In this document: positions 1 through 4,948 of the stretch, piece by piece
Numbering within the stretch: position 1 is the stretch's first letter
Layout: every line of letters begins with the position of its first letter
From: Oscillospiraceae bacterium
GTDB taxonomy: Bacteria; Bacillota_A; Clostridia; Oscillospirales; Oscillospiraceae
Direction: 5' to 3'
Length of the DNA: 19,717 nucleotides
Assembly (NCBI GenBank): GCA_017540945.1
Contig: JAFYAB010000048.1
Coordinates: 1-19,717, forward strand
Notes under the pieces: model-generated
What the model was told of the DNA's origin: nothing
The model's database searches: none
What the model saw: only the letters and a program-made list of their open reading frames with translations
Translations under genes and position numbers: made by a program

Positions 1-128
1 GTAGTAAATGCAAAATAATAAATATCCCCACTAATGGAATAATTTGCTGGATGGAATACTTGATCACCGGTGTAGTGTTCATCCGTTGCGCCGGCAGATG
101 CTGGGGTTACGCCTGCCTTCATTTTCAT
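1..128 (-). CDS. Partial open frame running off the left edge, unidentified
   Basis: An open minus-strand frame starts at ATG (128-126) and runs out of the window with no stop, giving about 42 residues beginning MKMKAGVTPASAGATDEHYT. The start overlaps the stop of the frame before it in an ATGA arrangement (TGA at 127-125). This could be translational coupling of two genes, or the frame could be a shifted continuation of a single broken gene. No family is recognised. The region is AT-rich compared with the rest of the window. There is no convincing separate ribosome binding site, so continuation or coupling is more likely than independent initiation. Confidence 0.3.
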   Translation of the reverse strand, partial: MKMKAGVTPASAGATDEHYTGDQVFHPANYSISGDIYYFAFT

Positions 129-509
129 AATAGCTCCGCAAGTTGCCATCTTATGATACCATCTGCCATTTGCCGATTTTTTATCCATGCGTGAAAATCT
201 TCGCCCATAGGACCATTTTCGCCGAAAGGAATTGTATCTCCATAAACAAAGGCAAGCATAGACCCGCCTGGTTTCAAAACGTAGTTTGCAGCAACACGCT
301 TAATATGTATTAGCCACGAATAGATAAATCTTGTGAAATGTATATTGTATATTAAGTATTTCTTCAGGACACCACTTGTTGGCTTTGAATAACCTGATTT
401 CTGACCAGGGTACAAATTTTGTTTGCGCCGATTGCAGAACCATAGAAGTTATAAGTTGTATAACCTGCGGGTGCGCTATAAAATCATTATACTGAGATAC
501 TGGCGCCAA
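125..509 (-). pseudogene. Possible broken small gene (two overlapping frames), unidentified
   Basis: Two minus-strand frames overlap between 300 and 415. The first has a strong AGGAGGGG (521-514) followed by a TTG at 509-507 and reads LAPVSQYNDFIAHPQV..., ending at 300. An in-frame ATG at 524 also exists, but it lies before the ribosome binding site. The second frame is open from 415 (TTG, no ribosome binding site) to 125 and contains a VLKPGGSMLAF stretch like the LKPGG motif of class I methyltransferases. One frame change between 300 and 415 would join them into about 128 residues. I read this as one gene with a frameshift. The methyltransferase resemblance rests on one short motif and is not a call. 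A sequencing error would look the same. Confidence 0.3.
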
Positions 510-534
510 AGTTCCCCTCCTCATTTTGGTTCAC

Positions 535-563
535 ATTATAAGAGAATTAGTTTTCCGTCTAAA
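535..563 (-). promoter_or_regulatory. Probable sigma-70-type promoter for the small minus-strand ORFs
   Basis: On the minus strand, TTTAGA (563-558) and a perfect TATAAT (540-535) are separated by 17 bases. The AGGAGGGG ribosome binding site at 521-514 and the TTG start at 509 follow closely, so promoter, leader and start fit together. The -35 matches the TTGACA consensus at four of six positions. Confidence 0.5.
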
Positions 564-726
564 AATCAATAACTGCAGTTTACATTCACGTCCAGCGTCT
601 GATGTTTTTTGCTTATAGTTGCTCCCTGCCCTTTTTAATAGTATCGCAAGGAAGAAGTAAAATCAACCAATATATATAAAACATATGTAAAATAAAATAT
701 ATGTATATTGTTTCCTTAAGATAGAG

Positions 727-797
727 GGATGATCTCTTGCCTGCGTGGGCGTACAATGAGTGCGCCACGCGGGCAAGAGATCATCCCCGTGTTTTTT
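727..797. terminator. Very long hairpin with T-run (terminator-like)
   Basis: Arms at about 727-748 and 764-786 pair almost perfectly over some 22 base pairs with one G-T wobble (the T at 742 against a G), around a loop of about 14 bases. A run of seven T follows on the plus strand (791-797). No plus-strand gene precedes it. On the minus strand it lies just after the stop of the exported-protein gene (802), preceded by an A-run but followed only by a weak T-rich stretch. It probably ends that minus-strand operon, perhaps in both directions. The stem is longer than a usual terminator. Confidence 0.65.
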
Positions 798-801
798 TGC
801 A

Positions 802-1287
802 TTAGCTTAAGTTTCCGTCCTTATCGCAGCTAAGCGACATATTGACGTTCGCTGTTGGGAGCGTTATGCCGTCATATCTTTTCCCGAGAACCACAGCGGT
901 CTGAGCAGTAAAGCCGCTGCAGGAAGTGTTTTCAGATAGCGTTGACCAGCCGGATTCATAAAACGTGATGGTTGTGTTTGCGTCGTCACAAGAGGAAGTG
1001 ACTCCATTGTAGGAAAAAAGACCGGTCAGTTTTACGCGCCAGATGAGAGTGTCACTGCTGTTATAGTAAGATCTTATGATGCTTCCAACCTTGTGATGCA
1101 GTATTCTGGAGGGCTGTACTTGAGTAATTGAGGTTTCTTCGCGACTTCCGTCTTCAAAAAACACGACTGAACGTGCAACAAAGAACTCTTCCTGATGGTA
1201 GTCAGCGGAGACAAATAAGTTAAAAATGTGGAAAACGAGAATCAGCGTAATGAAAAATACAACAGGAGAAAAGAATCTTCTTTTCAT
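802..1287 (-). CDS. Small exported protein of unknown function
   Basis: The encoded protein has 161 residues. The start chosen is ATG at 1287 (MKRRFFSP...), preceded by GGAAGGGGCGG; an in-frame ATG ten codons upstream (1317) lacks a good site and would put extra residues before the signal sequence. Residues 1-28 form a typical Sec signal: KRR, a hydrophobic core FFITLILVFHIFNLF, then VSA just before a likely cleavage site. The mature part has three cysteines (about 100, 123 and 154) and is rich in Ser, Thr and Asn, with no recognised catalytic motif. It follows the DUF6120-like gene by 26 bases on the same strand, so the PadR, membrane protein and exported protein genes probably form one operon. 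I do not recognise a family. Confidence 0.7.
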   Translation of the reverse strand: MKRRFFSPVVFFITLILVFHIFNLFVSADYHQEEFFVARSVVFFEDGSREETSITQVQPSRILHHKVGSIIRSYYNSSDTLIWRVKLTGLFSYNGVTSSCDDANTTITFYESGWSTLSENTSCSGFTAQTAVVLGKRYDGITLPTANVNMSLSCDKDGNLS

Positions 1288-1313
1288 GCAACCGCCCCTT
1301 CCGGTATAGAATG

Positions 1314-1724
1314 TCATGTATCAGATCCTGAATTGTTGATCACGCATTCTTGTATTTCTTGTATGGAATAACCGTCAATATATTTCTGCAGTTTCGAGTT
1401 CACACAGCACAAGTGTACGCACCAAGTCAGAAGAACCAAAGCTGCGATTACGATTACAATTTTAGAAATACGACGTTTGTGCCGCATGCGTTTCAATAAA
1501 TCAGCGGTAGTAGTGCTTTCCAGACATGAGGCAGCAACAAGCTCCGGCGCTCCGAATCGCTCCCGGATCGCCTCCTGACTTGCGTTGGGCATTTCCATAC
1601 AGAAGTTTTCCAGACTTTGTTGTAATGGCGCTGTAATCTTTTTGCTGACTACTCTGCCGCAGGGCAGAAGACGACACACTTGATGGAAATACCTGCGGCA
1701 TGCTTTATTCATTTGACGGTACAT
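1314..1724 (-). CDS. DUF6120-like single-pass membrane protein
   Basis: The encoded protein has 136 residues. The start is ATG at 1724, with GAGGGAG seven bases upstream inside the end of the PadR gene; the two genes overlap by 20 bases, suggesting translational coupling. An ATG four codons later (1712) is an alternative. Residues 1-80 are soluble and basic and contain a NKACRRYFHQV...LP start and an IRERFGAPELVA segment, a pattern I associate with the DUF6120 family that often sits beside PadR regulators in Clostridia. Residues 87-107 (KIVIVIAALVLLTWCVHLCC) form one membrane helix. The family's biochemical role is unknown. By analogy with other PadR-coupled membrane proteins, it might work with the regulator in envelope sensing, but this is inference. 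Confidence 0.75.
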   Translation of the reverse strand: MYRQMNKACRRYFHQVCRLLPCGRVVSKKITAPLQQSLENFCMEMPNASQEAIRERFGAPELVAASCLESTTTADLLKRMRHKRRISKIVIVIAALVLLTWCVHLCCVNSKLQKYIDGYSIQEIQECVINNSGSDT

Positions 1725-2064
1725 TGCTTTCTCCCTCTACGATCCGCAGCACGCCCTGTACTACGGTCTTATACTCTTGAATGAGCTGTTCCAAATAGAC
1801 CCGGCCCTCTGGTTCCAAGTGGTAATAGATCCGTGTCATGCGTTTGCCGACCAGAACCCTTTTGGCAGAAATACAGTTCGAGTCCTGGAGCTTATACAGT
1901 ACTGGATACAGTGCCCCTTCCTGCATACAGAGCGCACCAAAAGATTGCCTTTCCATCTCCTGGACCAGCTGATACCCATACATATCCGATTGCTTCAACA
2001 GGCTCAACAGCACCAGTGAGGCGACGCCTCTCTGGTAGTTGGCGGCATTATGATGTTCTGACAT
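1705..2064 (-). CDS. PadR family transcriptional regulator
   Basis: The encoded protein has 119 residues, the usual length of the short PadR subfamily. A winged-helix domain covers about residues 12-85: RGVASLVLLSLLKQSDMYGYQLVQE (helix 1 and the YGYQL motif), then EGALYPVLYKLQ (the G-x-LYP-x-L-x-x-L recognition helix), then the wing RIYYHLEPEGRVYL, where PadR proteins have R-x-YY-x-L-T-x-x-G. A C-terminal helix for dimerisation follows. AGAGAGG precedes ATG 2064. It is the first gene of a minus-strand operon with the DUF6120-like gene. It lies opposite a divergent promoter at 2139-2167, so it may repress itself and the genes on both sides. The effector is unknown. Confidence 0.93.
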   Translation of the reverse strand: MSEHHNAANYQRGVASLVLLSLLKQSDMYGYQLVQEMERQSFGALCMQEGALYPVLYKLQDSNCISAKRVLVGKRMTRIYYHLEPEGRVYLEQLIQEYKTVVQGVLRIVEGESNVPSNE

Positions 2065-2106
2065 TGCAATACCTCTCTAATACAACACTAACATAAAATA
2101 ATGGAA

Positions 2107-2122
2107 ACATCAATATATATGT
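2107..2122. promoter_or_regulatory. Candidate PadR operator
   Basis: An inverted repeat ACAT-N8-ATGT (acat 2107-2110, atgt 2119-2122) lies between the PadR start and the divergent promoter. PadR operators are commonly described as ATGT-N8-ACAT, so this site has the same spacing with the half-sites turned outward. The surrounding sequence is very AT-rich and short palindromes arise easily there, so support is modest. Confidence 0.3.
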
Positions 2123-2138
2123 AATATAAATAATATCA

Positions 2139-2167
2139 TTGACAACTGCAAAGATCTATGGTATAAA
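2139..2167 (+). promoter_or_regulatory. Strong sigma-70-type promoter
   Basis: A perfect TTGACA (2139-2144), a 17-base spacer and TATAAA (2162-2167) face the exported-peptide and lipoprotein genes. It diverges from the PadR gene 75 bases away, with a possible operator between them. Confidence 0.8.
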
Positions 2168-2211
2168 AAAGTGAAGAGTTGAATATTTATAAAGAAAGGA
2201 ATGACACGATT

Positions 2212-2473
2212 ATGCACTATCGAAGACGACTCATTTGTTTGCCGATTGTTGTTCTACTTATAATATCTGTCGTTTGTACAGCATTTGCATCAGAGTAAGA
2301 TATATGATAGTTATCCTGTATCACTAATGACAATCGAAAACTCCAGCAGTAATACTAGCGGTGTGGTAGATTCGCGCCCATGGGATACGATTTACAGAGT
2401 AGAATATATTACAGATTTTTCATTATTTGACTATTATGATTTAGACGGCGCTCAAAACAACTATCCTCACTAA
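2212..2473 (+). pseudogene. Small exported peptide gene with an apparent frameshift
   Basis: ATG 2212 follows an AAAGGA site and opens a clear signal peptide (residues 1-26: MHYRRR, a hydrophobic core, then CTAFA), but a TAA stop appears at 2296 after only 28 codons. A second frame is open from 2285 (TTG, no ribosome binding site) to 2473 and reads HQSKIYDSYPV...NNYPH, polar and aromatic as expected of a secreted mature peptide. Joining them at about 2284-2295 gives a protein of roughly 87 residues with cleavage near AFA. I infer a single secreted-peptide gene broken by a one-base change, or one needing recoding, or a sequencing error. The lipoprotein gene starts 23 bases later, probably on the same transcript. 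Confidence 0.5.
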
Positions 2474-2496
2474 AACGCATAACGAAAGGAGCAAAA

Positions 2497-3246
2497 ATGA
2501 AAAGATTAGTTTTTTCGCTTTGGGCGGTTTTGCTTGTATTTCTGATAGGCTGTAAAGCAGCCGGAGCTGGGACGATTCCGCAGTTGCCGGAGACGATTCA
2601 GAATTCCGACGCCACAGAGCGTGGGAGAGATGAAAACGATATCATCCCGCAGCTGCCGGGGACGGTACAAAATAACGATATTACCGAAGGAGTTATCACG
2701 ATCGTTTTATACCAAACAGACGAACTTGATACCGTCTATTTCTTCGAGAATGCCGAGGGCAAGGAATTAAGAGTGGGCAGACCTGGGAGATCAGATCAGA
2801 TAAGCGGAAGTATGGAGACGCTTTCATCCGGGAATATTTACCCAGGCGGTAATACGATTACCGTACCATTCAGCACATCTTTCCGATGCAGCACAGAGCC
2901 GATTGGAAAACCATTTGCGAATATGATGATTGGCTGCGGGAAGGCAGCATACAGCCTTGACGCGCAGGGGATCGAGACGGTGTGTTTCTCCGTGGACGGC
3001 GTCCGTTTTTCAGGGCATAACGTCTCCTATACGCTGTGTATTTACAGTGAAATGAAGGTGTTGGAGCTGAAAGGCAAGGGTGAAAGCGAGCTTTGCGTTC
3101 TTCGGGACGGGGAAACGCTGACGCTGACCGCAGCTCATGACTGCGAGGTTTGTCTGCGGGAGCTTCAGAGCTATGAGATCCTGCTCCAAAAGACCCAGCC
3201 CGCCCTTGAGCCGCTGAAAATCGAGCATATGAACAGCGAAGAATAG
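2497..3246 (+). CDS. Lipoprotein of unknown function with an internal 23-residue repeat
   Basis: The encoded protein has 249 residues; GAAAGGAG precedes ATG 2497. Residues 1-19 form a lipoprotein signal (MKRLVF, hydrophobic core, LIGC lipobox), so Cys19 should be lipidated and the protein anchored to the outer face of the membrane. Residues 27-41 (IPQLPETIQNSDATE) and 50-64 (IPQLPGTVQNNDITE) are a near-duplicate pair with a 23-residue period, probably a linker or stalk. The rest (about 65-235) is predicted beta-rich with several cysteines (131, 147, 163, 181, 200, 216 and 219) and no recognised enzyme motif. It is the last gene of the plus-strand unit and is followed by a terminator. I do not recognise a family. 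Confidence 0.8.
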   Translation: MKRLVFSLWAVLLVFLIGCKAAGAGTIPQLPETIQNSDATERGRDENDIIPQLPGTVQNNDITEGVITIVLYQTDELDTVYFFENAEGKELRVGRPGRSDQISGSMETLSSGNIYPGGNTITVPFSTSFRCSTEPIGKPFANMMIGCGKAAYSLDAQGIETVCFSVDGVRFSGHNVSYTLCIYSEMKVLELKGKGESELCVLRDGETLTLTAAHDCEVCLRELQSYEILLQKTQPALEPLKIEHMNSEE

Positions 3247-3266
3247 ACGACCACGACAAGAACAGA

Positions 3267-3319
3267 CAGAGGTCGGTCCCCGATCCTGGAACGCAGGACA
3301 AGGACCGGCCCCTGTTTTT
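3267..3319 (+). terminator. Rho-independent terminator after the lipoprotein gene
   Basis: Arms 3267-3279 and 3302-3314 pair over 13 positions with one mismatch and one G-T wobble, and a TTTTTT run follows at 3314-3319. The loop is long, at 22 bases. It lies between convergent transcription units (lipoprotein gene and xdh genes). Confidence 0.75.
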
Positions 3320-3322
3320 TGT

Positions 3323-3387
3323 GGCGCACACTGTGCGCCGCTGCGGGCGGGGTACGACATAGTGCACAGTGTGCGCCGCTGCGGGCG
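3323..3387. repeat. Direct repeat with small palindrome between convergent genes
   Basis: The 18-base word TGTGCGCCGCTGCGGGCG occurs twice (3332-3349 and 3370-3387). The first copy overlaps a perfect palindrome, GGCGCACA-C-TGTGCGCC (3323-3339), and the second is preceded by GTGCACAG, a degraded version of it. It lies just after the xdhC stop. It could help end xdh transcription, but no T-run follows on the minus strand. Confidence 0.6.
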
Positions 3388-3389
3388 TG

Positions 3390-3884
3390 CTAAAAATCAA
3401 TGGGCAGCCCCAGCCGGCGGTACATGGTCTTTTTGACGGCCCGGAGGATGTTTTCGTAGCCGGTGCAGCGGCAGAGATGGCCGCTGAGCAGCTTGCGGAG
3501 CTCCTCGTCGGAGTAGAGCTTGTTCGCCTCCAGGATCTCCACCGCGGTCATGATGAAGCCCGGGGTGCAGAAGCCGCACTGGATGGCGGTCTCGTCGATA
3601 AAGGCCTGCTGGATGTCGGAGAGCTCCCCGTTGGGGCCCGTCAGGCCCTCCAGGGTGCGGATGTGCCTGCCCTCGGCCCAGACCGCCAGATAGATGCAGG
3701 AGTTGAAGGCCTCGCCGTCGATCAGCACGTTGCAGGCCCCGCATTCGCCCACCTCGCAGCCCTTTTTCACGGAGGTCAGGCGGAAATCGTTGCGGAGCAT
3801 GTCCGTCAGGGAGGCCCGCACGTCCACGACCTTCTCCACGTCCTTGCCGTTGATGTTGCAGCGGACGACCTTATACTGGCTCAT
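3390..3884 (-). CDS. xdhC: Xanthine dehydrogenase-type 2Fe-2S subunit
   Basis: This is the electron-transfer subunit of a molybdenum hydroxylase, 164 residues against about 159 for E. coli XdhC. The N-terminal plant-ferredoxin-like cluster uses Cys43, Cys48, Cys51 and Cys63 (C-x4-C-x2-C-x11-C, in CEVGECGAC). The C-terminal all-helical cluster uses Cys103, Cys106, Cys138 and Cys140 (C-x2-C-x31-C-x-C, in QCGFC and CRC). All eight ligands are present. Its ATG overlaps the stop of xdhB by four bases (ATGA at 3884-3881), so translation is probably coupled. It is last in the xdhABC order and would pass electrons from the molybdenum site to FAD. The subunit type is certain, but the substrate of the whole enzyme is not proven by this subunit. 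Confidence 0.95.
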   Translation of the reverse strand: MSQYKVVRCNINGKDVEKVVDVRASLTDMLRNDFRLTSVKKGCEVGECGACNVLIDGEAFNSCIYLAVWAEGRHIRTLEGLTGPNGELSDIQQAFIDETAIQCGFCTPGFIMTAVEILEANKLYSDEELRKLLSGHLCRCTGYENILRAVKKTMYRRLGLPIDF

Positions 3885-4771
3885 TCGATCACACCTCCCG
3901 CCCGTTCAATGGATTCCGTCAGAGCCCGCCGGGCCATCTCCACGGCGATGTGCTGGCGGAAGGCCTTGGAGGCCCGCCAGGAGTCCCGGGGATTGATGTC
4001 CAGCAGGACGGCCAGGGCAAATTCGTCGATCATGTCCCGGGTCAGGGGGGAGCCGTTGGCCACGGCCTCCGCCGAGGGGACCCGCATGGGCACCGGCCCG
4101 GCCACGCCGTAGGCGGCCCGGCAGCGGCGGATGTACTTCCGGTCGGGGCTCAGCCGCACGTTGACGGAGCAGCCCAGGGAGGCGATCTCCATGGCGTTGC
4201 GCATGCCGTATTTGATGTACTTGCCGAAGCAGTTCTCATAGCTCTCCTTCGGGATCAGGATGGCGGTCTGGATCTCGCCCTCCTCCGCCCGGATGTCCAC
4301 CACGCCGGCCTTGATGTAGAAGTCCTTGATGGGGAGCCTGCGGACGCCGTTTTTGCCCGTCAGCTCCACGATGGCCTCCCAGGCGTGGAGGGTGGAGGCG
4401 GAGTCCGCGGAGGTGACGCCGTTGCAGGTGTTGCCGCCGATGGTGCCGATGTTGCGGATCTGGGGGGAGCCCACCTGGTCCACGGCCTCGCCCAGCACGT
4501 TGATGTATTTCTGGATGATGGGGTCCTTCGTGATGTGGGAGAAGCTGGTCAGGGAGCCGATGCGGATGTTCTCCTCCTCGTCGATGGAGACGCCCCGCAT
4601 CTCGTCGAGCATATAGATGGAGATCAACTCCTTACCGGCCCGCTTGCCCTCCCGCATCTGCACCAGCACGTCGGAGCCGCCGGCGATGATCTGGGCCTCG
4701 GGATGCTCCAGCCGCAGCCGGATGGCGTCCTGGACGCTGGTCGCCTCGTATAAGGCTTTTATATCATACAT
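3881..4771 (-). CDS. xdhB: Xanthine dehydrogenase-type FAD-binding subunit
   Basis: The encoded protein has 296 residues, close to E. coli XdhB (292). The start is ATG 4771 (MYDIKALYEA), preceded by GAGGAGG; the frame stays open 25 codons further upstream, but that part is repeat-rich spacer. Residues 30-36 (AGGSDVL) and 107-118 (NIGTIGGNTCNG) are the FAD pyrophosphate-binding loops of the PCMH-type domain, and the C-terminal part (about 180-290) matches the CO dehydrogenase flavoprotein C-terminal domain. The subunit takes electrons from the 2Fe-2S clusters and passes them to NAD or another acceptor. It is separated from xdhA by a 174-base spacer with repeats, unusually long for an operon of this type, and overlaps xdhC by four bases. 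Confidence 0.94.
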   Translation of the reverse strand: MYDIKALYEATSVQDAIRLRLEHPEAQIIAGGSDVLVQMREGKRAGKELISIYMLDEMRGVSIDEEENIRIGSLTSFSHITKDPIIQKYINVLGEAVDQVGSPQIRNIGTIGGNTCNGVTSADSASTLHAWEAIVELTGKNGVRRLPIKDFYIKAGVVDIRAEEGEIQTAILIPKESYENCFGKYIKYGMRNAMEIASLGCSVNVRLSPDRKYIRRCRAAYGVAGPVPMRVPSAEAVANGSPLTRDMIDEFALAVLLDINPRDSWRASKAFRQHIAVEMARRALTESIERAGGVIE

Positions 4772-4832
4772 GGGATTTCCTCCTCGAATTGGATGTAGCG
4801 CGGGCAACCTGCCCGCAATTCCCGCCTGCCGT

Positions 4833-4899
4833 GATTCACGATTCATGATTCGTTTTTCAGTCTTAGGTCACCCCCCCGTCCCATTTTGCATTTTGCATT
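4833..4899. repeat. Two short period-7 tandem arrays between xdhA and xdhB
   Basis: GATTCAC, GATTCAT and GATTCGT follow one another at 4833-4853. CATTTTG, CATTTTG and CATT follow at 4882-4899. Both arrays have a seven-base period. The 15-base word TTTGCATTTTGCATT (4885-4899) recurs in the array before ispG (13423-13437). Confidence 0.7.
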
Positions 4900-4926
4900 G
4901 AGTTTCCGAGCGGGGAGCGACGGGGC

Positions 4927-4948
4927 GGACGGCAAAGTGCCGTCCCTA
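4927..4948. repeat. Perfect hairpin at the xdhA stop codon
   Basis: GGACGGCA-AAG-TGCCGTCC (4927-4945) is a perfect 8-base-pair stem with a three-base loop. On the minus strand it directly follows the TAG stop of xdhA (4948-4946), so the junction reads CCGTAGGGACGG, like the opening of the larger GTAGGGGC hairpins elsewhere in the window. No T-run follows, so it is more likely an RNA stabiliser or partial attenuator than a full terminator. Confidence 0.6.

Noticed and set aside
4772..4846. Upstream extension of xdhB by 25 codons
   Set aside because: GAGGAGG sits right before ATG 4771, and the extra residues are not part of the FAD domain.
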